Shown here: positions 22,707-35,568 of the stretch, piece by piece | Layout: every line of letters starts with the position of its first letter | Numbering within the stretch: position 1 is the stretch's first letter | Source: Cucumis sativus | Taxonomy: Eukaryota; Streptophyta; Magnoliopsida; Cucurbitales; Cucurbitaceae | Assembly (NCBI RefSeq): GCF_000004075.3 | Contig: NC_026655.2 | Coordinates: forward strand, 3,968,001 to 4,032,000 | Reading direction: 5' to 3' | DNA length: 64,000 bases | The notes under the pieces: model-generated | What the model was told of the DNA's origin: nothing | Database searches by the model: none | Seen by the model: the letters and a program-made list of their open reading frames with translations, nothing else | Made by a program: the position numbers and the translations under genes

Positions 22707-23683
22707 ATGCAAAAAACGAGTGTCGTTTTCGGTATGATGAGTATTACCTCGAAAGGTAAAGGGAGTTGCAAGAAGATTTCGAGACACAGAAAGCACTCCT
22801 CACCACAAGCTAAAGATGTTGTTGTCGAAAAGAAGACGACAACAACGGGGGATAGTTCAAGTTGGCCACAGTTTGAAGATGAAGACTACATTGTCTTCTG
22901 TTTCAAAGAAGATGGAGCATTCGATGTTATAAAGAATGGGAATAATTCAGACACTTCTCATTGCATTGATTTAGTTTCAACAAGTTCTAGACCAGTTAGT
23001 AGGAAGGTTTTGTGTACTTCATGTTTTCATCGTCTATTTTACGATATGATTCTAAATGAAAGATTAAGTAAATCTCTCTCTCTCTTGACAGCTTAATTAT
23101 AGTAAATGGGATAAAGCAGCCAAAAGATACAACAATGGAGATTACGTTATATCACCTCAAAAGGTACATAATCTTTACCATTCATTTATCTTTCCATGAT
23201 CACAAATGTGAAGATTTGCTGAGATGAGTTGCAGGAGGATGAAGGGGAAGAAATGAAGAATATTCACCTGGATAAAGAAGAGAACAGAATGGCAAATCAC
23301 AACCAGCTGATCGATAAAAATTCGATTGTGGCAGTGCCTACTGAATCAAGCGACTCAAATTATTCAGATGTGGCAAATCACAACCAGATGATCGATAACC
23401 ATCCAATCGTGGCAGTACCTACCGAATCAAGCGACTCTAATTATTCAGATGTTAGCAATGGATCCTTCGCGTTTCCTGTGTAAGCCTTTCCACAATAATA
23501 TTAATGATATAAAGGGAAAAGATGGGAAAATGTTAATAAAGATTGAAAATAAATTCCAATTCTTGTAGGTTGGGATGGGAGTGGAGTGGAAGTCCAGTGC
23601 AAATGCCAAAATCAAAAGGTTTGCAGCTGAGAAAGCACAAAGTGGGGTGTGTAGGAGGATTTCTTTTCTGTTGTAAATTTTAA
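22707..23683 (+). CDS. BASL-like: BASL / gar2-related family protein with FxFP MAPK-docking motif
   Basis: CDS join(22707..23006,23092..23163,23235..23479,23569..23683), 243 aa, GT-AG (intron 1 has a weak donor, AAG|gttttg). Visible parts in order: a basic Lys/Arg/Ser N terminus (1-45), a DEDYIVFCFKEDGAFDVI block (~72-89), LNYSKWDKAAKRYNNGDYVI (101-120), an acidic region with two copies of a 27-residue unit (144-170, 171-197), then SFAFPV (201-206) and LGWEWSGSPVQMPKS with a CC-K-F end. FAFP (202-205) fits the FxFP docking site by which Arabidopsis BASL, the polarity protein of stomatal asymmetric division, binds MAP kinases. The C-terminal block is shared with proteins annotated gar2-related. 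The start could instead be M10 or M11. Whether it is the BASL orthologue or a paralogue is unresolved. Its closeness to FUL matches Arabidopsis, where both are near At5g609xx. Confidence 0.75.
23292..23453 (+). repeat. In-frame 81-bp tandem duplication in the BASL-like gene
   Basis: Two 81-bp units (23292-23372, 23373-23453) differ at about 10 positions by eye. Each encodes 27 residues with the acidic Ser/Tyr core VPTESSDSNYSDV. They directly precede the FxFP motif. Confidence 0.9.
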
Positions 23684-24218
23684 AAGAAATTAGGATTTCA
23701 TTTGTCTCAATATTATTCAAATAATAAACAAGATTTTAGTTTTTTTTTTATGTTAATCTATGAAAATTTTGTCTGTGAAAAGAAGCATTTCCTCTTGTCT
23801 AATGTTCAAGGGTCTTGATATACAATGGCAATCCATTCTTTGGTTAGAGATGAGATCACCTGAATGAGATGAAATCCTTCTCCCTAATTTTCTTTCGAAG
23901 TAATAAGGTTTGATTTGATCAGATTATCTAAACTGCATCGGAAAATGAGAGATGTATTCAATAATTGTGGAACAAAATGTCTCTCTAGCGCACAACCAAC
24001 GGTGGCGCGTTTTCATTAAACACGAACATGGAGAAGTTACATACATCATACATACAAAATGAAACAAATGTTCCAATTTTCGCATTTCTTGAATATATTA
24101 CTACAATAAATAACTCAGGCAACCCTACATAGAACACTATAGTATCAGGCCGTAGTAACAATCAGAAAGAAATGCCAAAGGAAGCAAATGTTAACGCTGA
24201 GTGATGAATGTTTGAAAC
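23684..24218. other. Convergent 3' spacer, BASL-like / MPB2C
   Basis: It contains the 3' UTRs of the two converging genes. Nothing else recognised. Confidence 0.5.
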
Positions 24219-26281
24219 TTATGTTCTGAAAACGAAAGATTGAAGATGTAATCTTGCAGTTGCAGCAGCAGCAATAGATTCTTCATCTTGCTTTGCCTTT
24301 GCAGCAGCAACAGCAGCTACATAAGCTTGTCTTGCTTCTTCCATTTTCTTCATTTCCACATCATCCAAATCATCCTGCTCGATAAAAGGTAAATAGTCCT
24401 AAATCCACGTTATATTCTGAAAAAGTAACAACGTGATATGCTAGAACACAGAAAGAATAAGAATTGCTAATCTTATTAACGTACGGGAACCATAAAAACA
24501 GACTGCTACAAACGCATGTATAAAAAGAGAATATAATAATGTGCTCACAATGGAAGGGCAGCTCTCAGGGAGATGTAATGAAAGATTATAATCTTTGAGA
24601 CGATCACTGCAATCTTTCTTTGTCAAGCCTTCAAGTAACAGCATAAACGATGAAACATCCCCTTGCGAGGATTTGAGCTGTTCTTGAAGTTCTTCTACTT
24701 TTGTATTTGATGTCGTTACCTCCCATTGTATCTTCTCCAAGGCAGCTTGCTTATCTGCAAGCTTAATCTGCAGATGAAAAAGAAAGAGAGAAAATTTATA
24801 TATATTTAGGAAAAAGAATCCGTCCAAATGAAAATTATTTCAATAAACAAAATGTAGCTATAGGAACACCTTTGCATCTGAAAGCTGGGAATGAATAGAT
24901 TTTATCATAGAATCCTTCTCAGCAGACTGGAGACTCAAAGCATCAAGTTTTGAGTAAACATTGTTCATCTGGTCCTTCGACATCTCTGCTGATTTTAAAA
25001 GCTCCTCCTTTTCAAGTAATTTCTTTTGAAGATCTTCCACTTGTTCTCTCAATGTGATTAGCTCTTCTTTCTCCTTTTCAGAGACCAAAGAACTTGAAGA
25101 GAACATTGAAAAGCCATTGGCATCTCCGTTATTATCAACATTATGACCCTCTTCTTTGTCCCCATGATCTTTTTTCTTCTTGGTTGGAATAGATTGACCA
25201 TTATTCTTACCTTTCTGTTCAATCTTCATGAGTAAAAATATTCATCAATTAAGGAATGCATTCATCAATTAAGGAATGCACAAAAAATTAGAGACAACCA
25301 CACCAGAAAACAAACTGACATTAGGCTATTGGCTACAAAATAAATAGAAACTCAAAGCTCATTGGACTCACTTAAATTAACAGAATTCATCACAAACATG
25401 AAACGATCCAGTAAACTTGTCCTGCCTTGGAATCAAACCGCTATATACAATCCATTGAATTCTTTAAATCAAAGAGAAGTATATATGTATGAAGAAATGC
25501 CATATCGTATATAAGTGAAAAATACTTACTTTCCTGTGTAATGAGTCTCTAGAAGGTGTCTTAGTGTAAATCATTGAACCCCTCTTCGTGAAGGAACTAC
25601 TGGCTTTTCGATCCTAAAACCAAAACAAATACCCATAATCAATAAAACATCAAAGATAAAATAAAAAAAAATAAAAAGAAACCCAGAAAAGAGAGAAATC
25701 GAACGAAGTACTTCGAATTTGAGAAGAAATCAGTAAAGAACAGAACTGAATTACATTTTCAACAATTAATCCTTCATCGAATACAGAAACATTCAATGGA
25801 TGAATTAATTTCTTTCCCAACTCCGCCCCATTTCCCATCTCTGAAAATAAACAACTCCAGCCTTTCCCATCCCACGAGTAGAATTTATAGAAACCTAAAA
25901 ATAGTACGGTTTTCAAAATCAAATTTCCCTCGATCACGAGACTCACGACACTCTACCCTTCCCCTCTAGTACCCTACAACAGAATTAAGAAAAACCCCAT
26001 TATTCATTTGCATCTAAAATAGTTAAAAAGAGAGGAATTACAATAAGAGACTGAACAAGAGGAACGATGGAGACGAGATTGTTGAAGAGTTCACGATCAA
26101 AATTCCCATTAGCGGCGGCGGCGGCAGCAGCAGCAGGAGTTGACGAAGTTGAAATAGATGCGTTGGCAAGTGATGAGTGAGAGAGACGTCGAGCTGGGGA
26201 GGAGTTGTGGTCGCCGGAAAGCCATGAATTCTGGTCGCCGAAACCAGAATCGTCTTGTAACAAATGTTGGGGATCAAACAT
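24219..26281 (-). CDS. MPB2C: MPB2C-type microtubule-associated coiled-coil protein
   Basis: CDS complement(join(24219..24374,24549..24767,24870..25223,25530..25613,26042..26281)), 350 aa, GT-AG. The N terminus MFDPQHLLQDDSGFGDQNSW, the block NGNFDRELFNNLVSIVPLVQ and DRKASSSFTKRGSMIYTKT match plant MPB2C (movement protein binding protein 2C) as I remember it. Residues ~110-270 are predicted coiled coil rich in Glu/Lys/Leu (EELITLREQVEDLQKKLLEK). The C terminus is an Ala-rich helix with QAYVAAVAAAKAKQDEE. The protein associates with microtubules and can retain viral movement proteins and KNOTTED1-type factors. Exon 1 carries an alanine run encoded by (GCN)n repeats, and the leader a (CCTT)n tract. 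BIM1 lies 9 kb away; the two are direct neighbours in Arabidopsis (At5g08120/At5g08130). Confidence 0.88.
25241..25280. repeat. 20-bp perfect tandem duplication in MPB2C intron 2
   Basis: ttcatcaattaaggaatgca occurs twice in direct succession, 18 bases upstream (in gene sense) of the exon 3 acceptor. Confidence 0.9.
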
Positions 26282-26349
26282 TGTTAAAAAAGATGAAATC
26301 TTGAGAAATTTTGAAGGGAAAAGGAAAAGCCAAACCCTCCCTCCCTCCG

Positions 26350-26384
26350 TTCCTTCCTTCCTTCCTTCCTTCCTTCCTTCCTTC
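26350..26384. repeat. (CCTT)n microsatellite in the MPB2C leader
   Basis: About eight TTCC units lie 70-100 bases upstream of the MPB2C start and would be purine-rich (GGAA) in the transcript. Confidence 0.9.
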
Positions 26385-26768
26385 AACGAAAAAGGAAAGC
26401 AAATGAGAAAAGAAGGAAAAGAAAAGAAATTGGATAGTCGTTGGGGACCAAATTTCAAATTCCTTTTCTTTTAGGGTCACCGACGTAAATGCCAAATCTA
26501 TCTTTTTTCCCCAAAATACCCTTCCTTACTTCTATTAACCACCATAATACCCTTCCATGTTTATGTTCATTTCATCAATCAATTTTATATATTGATTGAT
26601 TTATGTGTTCTTCAATCTTTTCAATTTCAAATTTATACAACAATTCTCTTAAAAGTAGAGACTGATTCTCATAATTTCATTTCAAAATTCAAGAGTAAAA
26701 AACGGAAACTTAATGGCATAAAAATAATAATAGAGAGAGATACATTTGTTGTCTAAATTAATCAATCA

Positions 26769-27221
26769 TCAATTGTTAAAAGGATGCGTTAATCCGTAGA
26801 AATTCAACCACGAACTTCCATTATTATCACCGGAACTCGTCGGCAATTGATCTAATCCAAATAATCCCTCTTCCGCTGCCGGATCCCCAGCTTCAAATTC
26901 CCTTCCGTTCCACTGGAAATCCCCCGCTTGATTATTCAACTTCAACGGACTGGACAACATATCCAAATCAGAGTTCGAATTACACGCTGAATCAGTGAAA
27001 GTCGCACGTTTAGCTTTAGAATTCTTCTTCGATTTCCGGGTTCCACCGCCAACGGGAATATTACGGAGGAGACCGCCGAGGGTCCAGTAGCGGCGGCAGG
27101 TCTTGCAAAAATGGCGAGGCTGAGAGTAGTTGTAGTTATTGTAATAGCAGAATTTGGTGTGGAGAGAATTGCATCTTGGGCATTGGGATTTCAATTCGTT
27201 GGGTTTGGATTGGAAATCCAT
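26769..27221 (-). CDS. Short Dof-type zinc-finger transcription factor
   Basis: Single-exon frame of 150 aa. The Dof C2-C2 finger spans residues 12-65, with zinc ligands C14, C17, C39 and C42 (C-x2-C-x21-C-x2-C) and [25 protein letters not shown]-type sequence, then [11 protein letters not shown]. Dof proteins bind AAAG sites in plant promoters. The finger departs from the usual LKCPRCDS-NTKF and WTKGG (here [13 protein letters not shown] and WTLGG). The rest is Ser/Asn-rich and ends [11 protein letters not shown]. It is short for the family. It lies 490 bases downstream-to-upstream of MPB2C on the same strand. Subfamily not assigned. Confidence 0.9.
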   Translation of the reverse strand: MDFQSKPNELKSQCPRCNSLHTKFCYYNNYNYSQPRHFCKTCRRYWTLGGLLRNIPVGGGTRKSKKNSKAKRATFTDSACNSNSDLDMLSSPLKLNNQAGDFQWNGREFEAGDPAAEEGLFGLDQLPTSSGDNNGSSWLNFYGLTHPFNN

Positions 27222-28367
27222 GAGGCCTAATTCTGCAGAAGCATTGTGCGTTGGGAATCCGTATTTATTGGAAAGCGATGAAAGGGTTGAGAGCGTGAAA
27301 GTCAGAGAGGGGAAGTCGGCAGCGGCGGAGGAGGAAGGCGGAGGGGTTGGGGAGACACGTGGAGGGAGAGGGAGTGAGAGAGAGCGCCACGTAAGCGATG
27401 GAGGAAGCTGAGGTGTGGACGTGTCAATGAATTTTGTTTGGTTATGAAAAGTGGGGTTTGGAATCTGTTTTTGATATTTGAAATTTGATTTCTTTGTTTG
27501 GGTTTTGGTGTGAAAGAAAGATTGTGTCGGCCATTTCAGGATTAATTACAATACAAATATTACAATTTTTGAATTGAATTGAAGCTCCAAATCGAATATA
27601 ATAACCTCACACCTCCTAATTTTAGTTTTGCATTTGAGAATAACTTCTTATATCATTTCAAATTTGGACAAAATAAATGTACTTATTTTCATTCATGCAA
27701 GAATGTGACTTTCACAAAATCAAGACTTTGGAGATGCAATACTATTGGTCTACTATTGTCACCATGCTTCTAATGATATATGTACGTTGAAATATTCTTT
27801 TAATTATATGCATGTTCAAATTGTTATTGAGTTTTCTTTAACTAACTTAATCAAACTTTGATCTTTTAGTTCGTGTTAATTCTTATTGAGTATATATGAT
27901 AATAATTGACATAGTCATTTAAAGTTAAAAGATTCAAACTACCGTAATTCTTATCCGTACAAATTCAATTGATGTGCATTGATTTTAATTTGTTTGATTA
28001 AATATGACACAAACATACAAGAAGATTGATGATAGTTAAGTTCGCACCTCAAATTCTATGTATTATTGTTGATTGGAGTAAACGAAGAAGTGTGTTCATT
28101 ATAAAGTTCACAACATTCTTTGAACATTATTATTAGCTTTTGACAATTCTTTGAACATTAATTAATTTCTTAGAAGAACACATTAAAGTAATTGACATTA
28201 ATTAAGACTCGAATTTCCATTTATATTATGTTTCCAAAATCATTGGCTCCATAATTATTTTCAAACAAAAAGCCAATATATATAATATTACACAATAATT
28301 TTAAACAACCTTTTCAATTCAAATTTTGATAATAAATTCTAAAACTAATTTCCATTAATATTGACGT

Positions 28368-28409
<42 letters not shown>

Positions 28410-28505
28410 TTTCTTCTTTATTCTCATTCCAAAAAAAGGAAAAAGAAGTCAAAGTTTCTAATTAATTCTTAAGTAGATTTTTAAACATAATATTCGTCTT
28501 TAATT

Positions 28506-28552
<47 letters not shown>

Positions 28553-31394
28553 TTATGCTTTACTTTTCTAAGCTTAAGGTTTATATTATTAGAAGTACAA
28601 AAATAATATTCTCACGCATTAATTACTTTTCAAAGAATTGAATTGATGCTAAAGAGAAAGTTATTTATTCATCAAATTCATTCAATAATTTATTGATATT
28701 AAACAAGTTGAGTAATATGTTATTATTAACATGATGAGCATGGTTCTTTTTAATAAATTCAAATTTCTTACACAATAAATAAAATAGTTATACTTATTAT
28801 GTGTAAATATTAGCAGTACATAATGCAAATATATCCTTTTTAGAGTTGTCTAAGTCGAACCATAAATACCACGAGCATATATATATATATACCCAAACCC
28901 ATATATGGAGTATTGAAATTCATAAAAGGCATAGGAAACACATGCGTTCCAAATTAGGGTTTTCGAATTTAGATTGATTGACTAAGTGAGTTGGATGATG
29001 AATGTATACCAATCGTCACTCTGCAACCTTGAGTGTCGATAACGCACTGACAACACATTTCCATCACACGAATTTGACCATGTTCGTTAGATGACAAATT
29101 TAGAAATAGCTAGCCTCCTCGAAGAAATATTCCATATGTGAGAGACTAAGTAATCTAAAAACAAAAAAAAAGAAATGTGATGTTACTTATTTTCGTGCTC
29201 TTTGCCCTAAATATAGTTATTCATTGTTTTAATTTAGGCATCGTAGTGTAATAGACTTAAATTAACATTACAACAATGTATGGTAACTCCAAGAATATCG
29301 AGATTAGATTAGGGAGATGTGGACGAAAGGTCAACGCCATTAGGGATGACCCGCAAGAAAGTCCAATATACAAACGAGATTTGAAGCACCAACTATATTT
29401 ACCTAAGCTAGACGACAAAAATAGCTCCTTCATTCACACATACAAACCAATTATGACACATGCATAAAAAGAGTAATTAGGAAACTTCCTTAGACATTCA
29501 AACATACATATTTAGACAAATTAGCAACAAGAACCTAACATAAAATCTCTCTTTCATAGACCTCAAGAATCTGCTACTACTAATTGAACCAAATCTAAAC
29601 ATCAACCAACTTCCACATATATTACTTCTTCCATCAAATAAATAAAATCATATGAAATAATTCAAAACCTCTAATCTCTGTAAAAGCTCACAGTAGAGTG
29701 ATCCAGAAACATAAATTGCTACATTAACACACCATCTTCTAATTATGATTCTCTCTCCTGTTATCAACTACCCTTCACTACATTTCTTTTTTTAAAGAAA
29801 CCAAAACTAATATCATTCAGAACATATATATATATATATATATATATATAAAGAAACAAAATGGTGCTCATCACGACAAAATTTAATACATATTATTAGA
29901 AAAAAACCAGTCTAAGATTTGGAAAACATACATGATATTAAAAGTCAAAGCAGCATTGGAGAATAAGTAAAATAGAAGATTTTGTGTAATATATATTAAA
30001 GAAAGTAAATCTCAAGAAATAAATGAGTAATCAACAACCTAACTTTGCTTCCTTGCATGTCAGATCCCATATTATTGTAATCATCCATAATTAAAGGGAA
30101 AAACATAAATATTTGATCTAAAAACAAAAACAAAATTACGATTTATATATATTTATAAACATTAAATACGCAATAATAATAATAATAATAATGATGATAT
30201 GTAATATTAAATGGTAAGAATAAAAAAGAAAAAGAGTGAGTGGGCTTCCATGTCAAAGAGGAAAACCGAATATCTCTACGGCCACCGACTATCTATATTC
30301 AAAGATAAGCGCGTCGCGATATTTAGGGTTCAAATATCGTGAGTTTTTTTTTTTGCGTATTTATTTTCATCACCTACCGAGGAGGGGTCAGGGGTCAGGG
30401 GTCAGGGCTCATAGACACTGAGCCCCCACCCCGAGATCTCTTTTAAACCATATTTTCAATGAGGCACGTGGACGAATCTAAGTGGTGGAATATTGACTCA
30501 TCCTCACCCTCGGGTTCGGTCGTTTTGTTTGATCCCCATACCAACCCGGTTCGGTTTACTTTCTCTTTCCTTTGGGTTTATTTTTAACTTTTTGCTCTTT
30601 TCTATTTTTATTATTATGGGTTAATTAAGTTTGATAAATGTTGATATCAATAGTAAATATTGAAAGAAAATTGAAGTCAAATGTTGATAGAGATAAATGG
30701 AAGCTGAAAAGAAATATAAAAATGGAAAAGGACGTAAATGGTAAATTAGAATAAAGAAAGGACTAAATGAGACCCAAATGGTAAATTTTGGAATTAATTT
30801 AATATAATATTGGAGAATTTCCGATTCCTATATATTTTCAATAGCGTCATCGGTATTCGCGGCGAGGCGAATGGCGATTGAAAGACGATCTTCTTCCGCC
30901 GAAACTTCTATTTGTGGAATCATCATTGATTCATAATTCTTTTGAAAAAATATTGAAAATTTTGAAAGAATCTTTCAACCCATTTTGTTGTTCTTGTTGC
31001 TGGTGGTGTTCTTCGTTTCTTCGAAGCTACTGATTTCAAGGCCTCACCGACGACGGGGATTTCGGTAATGTGCGTTGTACAATAAAGTATTTTAGTGTTT
31101 GTTGATGCTGTTTACAATTTGTTTCTATAAATCTGTTTTTTTCTCTTTCTCTAAGCTCCGGGATTTCTGTTCTTGTTTTGATCCGATTCTTCAACCGTAT
31201 CTTCCCTCTTTATGAATCTTCAAGATTCGTACTAACTTATTCCCATATATATATATACATATGCAGAATTTTGTTTTGGCTGCATGTGTTCTTTATTTCT
31301 AAATTTCTGATTCGGCATTCATCGAAACGGAACGGATCGAGTGTTCGGCTGATTTTGTTTCTCGCCTTAGAGAAGGGTTGAGAGGAATACAAAT
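27222..31394. other. Intergenic region between the Dof and RRT genes
   Basis: 4.2 kb, transcribed outward on both sides. The first ~300 bases are GC-richer and are probably the Dof promoter and leader. The middle has long (TA)n tracts (near 28370-28406, 28515-28550, 29825-29850), one with a preceding (CA)n. Three 7-bp ggggtca units lie at 30373-30396 and a G-box (CACGTG) at 30465. From ~30840 sequence looks like the RRT leader; a 5' UTR intron from ~31064 to ~31265 (TTTCG|gtaatg ... atgcag) is possible. Confidence 0.45.
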
Positions 31395-33841
31395 ATGTGC
31401 AAGATAGAGGGAAATCGGAGGAAGCTTAATGAATCGACGGTGATGGAGTTGAAAACATTTGGAGAAAGCAAGGATGATAAACTTAAGAGTTCGATGGTTT
31501 CTTCAGGGTCGAGAATACGGCCGTGGTTAATCCGTTTAACGACGACTGTTTTGCTCTGGACTTGCATTGTTCAAATGGTTTCGTTAATGGAGTTTTGGGG
31601 GCCTGGGGTCTTGAAAGGATGGCCTTCTTGTTTTTCTCATGAATCTGCGGCTGCTGTTGTTTCTGGAGTTCAGGAAAATGCCCTTTCAGTTCCGCCTAAA
31701 ATCGTATTCCTTCCTAAACGTGAGTTTTTGCTTGTTCTATCCTTTTGAAGTTTGAGGTTTGTCGAAGATTTGATTACTTTTACTTTCTTTAAAGAATTGG
31801 GAATCACTGAAAATGATTTGTCAGTTTTTAATCCTCTTGCAGGGAATTAGAATTGGTTTATTAATTGGCATTTCTCTTTTGAATCTTAATTATTTATGAG
31901 ATTTTACTTTCTCCCTTAGGATATTACAAGAACAATGGCTACTTGATGGTGTCCTGCAATGGAGGGCTCAACCAAATGAGAGCAGCGGTGGGTGGTTAGG
32001 TTTCAATATTATTGTATTTATCACAATATGAGCACAAGATTGAATATTTATTTGTGATATGCTTTAATAACTCTATGTTGTGTAGATATGTGACATGGTT
32101 GCGATTGCGAGACATTTGAACGTGACTCTTGTAGTACCTGAACTGGATAAGACCTCATTCTGGGCTGATCCAAGGTGCCTGACTTTTAATTCCAAACTCC
32201 TTCATTATTGGTAGGATAAAATTTTATTATATGACTGAGCTGTAACGAACTTGTATTGATTTTTCAGTGAATTTCAAGATATATTTGATGTTGAACATTT
32301 TATTGGATCACTGAGAGATGAAGTACGGATCATAAGAGAGTTGCCCGACGGGATTAAGAAGAGAATGGAGCAAAGGGAGACCTACACTATGCCACCTATT
32401 AGTTGGTCTGACATTTCATACTATCGTAATCGGGTTGGTTTTCTTCATGTTCCTCAGATGTTAATGCAATAAAGTTTATCTAGTTTTGTTTATCATTCGT
32501 ACATAATTCTGAAAAGCCTTTTCCCCTTGTCTCCAATTATAGATTCTTCCGTTGATTCAGAAGCACAAAGTTTTACATTTGAACAGAACTGATGCCCGAC
32601 TTGCCAACAATGACCAACCAATGGAGATACAGAAGCTGAGATGTCGAGTAAACTATAGTGCTCTGAAATTCACCCCACAAATAGAGGAGTTAGGAAAAAG
32701 GGTTGTCAAGCTGCTTAGGAAAAATGGCCCTTTCCTAGTGCTTCATCTTAGGTATGAGATGGATATGTTGGCTTTCTCTGGCTGTACTCAAGGTTGTAAC
32801 AGCGAAGAAGTAGAAGAATTGACAAAAATGAGGTGATGTTTACTTACTTATTTACTTATTTACTTATTTATATTTCAGACAAAAATAAGACTTTTTGGCA
32901 ATTTTTTTCTCATTCCCATTCTCTCACATTTCAGATATGCATATCCATGGTGGAAAGAGAAAGTAATAGACTCTGAGCAGAAAAGGAAGGATGGACTGTG
33001 CCCCTTGACTCCAGAAGATACTGCACTTACACTGCGGGCATTGGATATTGATCCTAATTTTCAGATTTATATTGCAGCTGGTGAAATCTATGGAGGAAAA
33101 AGGAGGATGCAGAGTCTTGCAAAGGCTTATCCTAAACTGGTTTGTAGATTAGTTATTCAACAATTTCTGTATCCCATGAACTATATTATGTCTTCCTGCC
33201 CTTACAAGCTGTCTCTTCTTTTGGTTAAATAGGTCAAGAAGGAGACATTGCTAAAACCTTCTGACCTCAGTTTCTTTCAGAATCACTCATCTCAGATGGC
33301 TGCTTTAGATTACCTTGTCTCATTGGAAAGTGATATATTCGTTCCTACATATGATGGAAATATGGCTAAAGTTGTTGAAGGTCATCGCAGGTATGAAGTG
33401 ACTTATATTCATTTGCTTATCTACTGCATCTGGCTAAACCAATTGTACTGTTTTCTTGATGAGATTGATATTCAACTAAACCTATCCAACTCTAGTATCG
33501 AGCTGTTGTTGATTGCTTTGGTTCTTAGTTGTCAAAGGATGTGACTGATATGTGATTACTTATGTAGATACCTTGGCTTTAAGGAGACCATATTGTTGGA
33601 CAGAAAGATACTCTTCAATTTGATTGATCAATACAAGAGTGAAAAGCTAAGCTGGGATGAGTTCTCTTGGGCTGTAAAAGAAGCTCACTCAGACCGGATG
33701 GGGAAACCAACTAAACGGACGGTGATCCCCGACAAACCTAAAGAAGAGGATTATTTCTATGCCAACCCTGAAGAATGTTTGCCACCATCCGAGGAACAAA
33801 AAGGGGCTATCTCTTCTTCAATGCTGAAGAGAACAATTTGA
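31395..33841 (+). CDS. RRT: Rhamnogalacturonan I rhamnosyltransferase (GT106, O-fucosyltransferase-like)
   Basis: CDS join(31395..31719,31920..31987,32086..32174,32268..32433,32543..32832,32935..33139,33233..33390,33568..33841), 524 aa, all GT-AG. It is a type II Golgi membrane protein: a cytosolic basic N terminus, one membrane helix (~44-64, [19 protein letters not shown]), then the lumenal catalytic domain. Family blocks are [100 protein letters not shown] and the C-terminal NPEECL. These match Arabidopsis RRT1 (as I recall At5g15740) almost end to end. The enzyme adds rhamnose from UDP-rhamnose during synthesis of the pectin backbone rhamnogalacturonan I. Which RRT paralogue it is cannot be told by eye. 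Confidence 0.9.
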
Positions 33842-35568
33842 GTTTTGAATGTTTGAAACACTGACATTTTCAGTACATGGAGATTGAACTAATGGGAACA
33901 CTCAAGATATTTTCGAAGGTCCACAGATTTGCATATACAAAAGCCGGAAAGTATATATAAAGAAGAGCCGATTGGAAAATTGTTTATTGAGCAACAACAT
34001 GGTTGTATATATTCAGCTACATTGGCTAGCTGTTATACAGGATGAAAGAGCAGCAGCTGCACCATCAAACTTCTCAGGAGATGCATAAGTGAGTTTGTAC
34101 ACAGATGGATTTTGGTATGATATGAAATTGTCTCACACCCATTGTTAGCCTCAGTCTTCATATTAGTAGCAGGGGAGCTAATAGGGAATGAAAATTGTTT
34201 ATTTTACTTATTTTTCCCAATAAAAAAAAAAAAGCAATAGCTGTTAGGCTTCATATTTATGTATTGAGCAATGTTCATCTCATTTTCCTTCGGATTCTAT
34301 GAATGATGGCAAATTTATTCATTGATTTTGTTATTTATTCTCATTTGGTAAAATCATAAGATGCTTTGTTGTTCATGGTTAGGAACTTGTTCTAACCAAG
34401 ATCAAATCATGTGAAATTATTCATTGCAGCAAAATATCATATTAAGTTTGACATGAAGGGAATAATAATAATAGAATTTGTTGGAAATTTTTGCATTTTT
34501 TGTGGGATGGAATAATGAATGCACATGGGTCCTTAGAGGCTGGCAAATTCTGATAACGTGGAGAAACCAAAGGTTGAATTCTAATTATATGAGATATTAT
34601 GAACAGTAGAGGAGAAGTGGATACCCATTATTTTTTCTTTTTAAGGTATGCTTTCAGATTACGAAAGCAAATTAAATTATATATATATATACCGTAGTTT
34701 GATGCTTCTTCAAGTTTAATAACGGCGGAGGAGATTTCTTTTTTCTTTTTTCTTTTTCCTGTTTATAAGACTAACAGAGAACACCGTTGAGATCCAGAAA
34801 ATGGGGATATAATATAATAGAGTCGTGCCATGAAAGTAAACAAATTTATTGTTTTCTTTTCTTTTCTTTTATCAAAAAAGCAGTTCTATTGATTCAATGT
34901 AATTATTGTAGTTGCGTAATGATTTAATTTTATCATATATGTTTCCGAATTTAGAATTTTTGGTTAAATTTAGTGGAAACCATTCTAAAAGTAATCATAG
35001 GCTACATCGTAAAAGAAAAAAACCCTCCCCTTAACTTTCTCTTTGTTTCCTTAATAGTTTTCAATGGTGTGGTAATCCAACTAGAATAGTGCAGCAATCT
35101 AAATTATGTTCGGGGTAGATTAATAGTAATAATATTTCAACTTTTAGAAGTATGGGATACTTTTGAAACGATGATCAAAGTTTAAGAGGTGTTTTCTAGT
35201 AATGTAATGGTACCGAAGTGTTTGGTTGAAGAGGAAACTATACATGTTTTGTTATTTTGATTCATTCCCAGAAATAAGCAAAGAGGTCTACACACCTTTA
35301 CATCCAATTTAAGCCCTTTACATATAAAAGGGGCATCCAAGCCTAACTTTCTAAAGCAGAGCAGCTACATACTTCACCATATTCAAATGGGGAATGCCCA
35401 AAAGAAAAAAAATCAAAACTAGAAAATGAACTAACCTAATGTACAATAAATTAAATATTGGTCAGATGCCATAAACGCCCCAGGGAAGAAATGGAACGGT
35501 AAAAATGAAGTGATAATAAATAGAATTGACGGGAGAAGAATACTTGTTTGTTGTATCATTCTCTTCTT
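33842..35568. other. Convergent spacer between the RRT and BIM1 genes
   Basis: It holds the RRT 3' UTR and, at the far end, the BIM1 3' UTR. AT-rich; no further gene recognised. Confidence 0.5.

Noticed and set aside
26205-26474. 89-residue + strand frame over MPB2C exon 1
   Set aside because: It is the antisense of MPB2C coding sequence and the (CCTT)n tract.
27154-27411. 85-residue + strand frame opposite the Dof gene
   Set aside because: Antisense of the Dof finger and purine-rich leader; no family resemblance.
30373-30396. ggggtca triplet as a telomere-like or G-quadruplex element
   Set aside because: Unit is not the plant telomere repeat and there are only three copies; too short to interpret.
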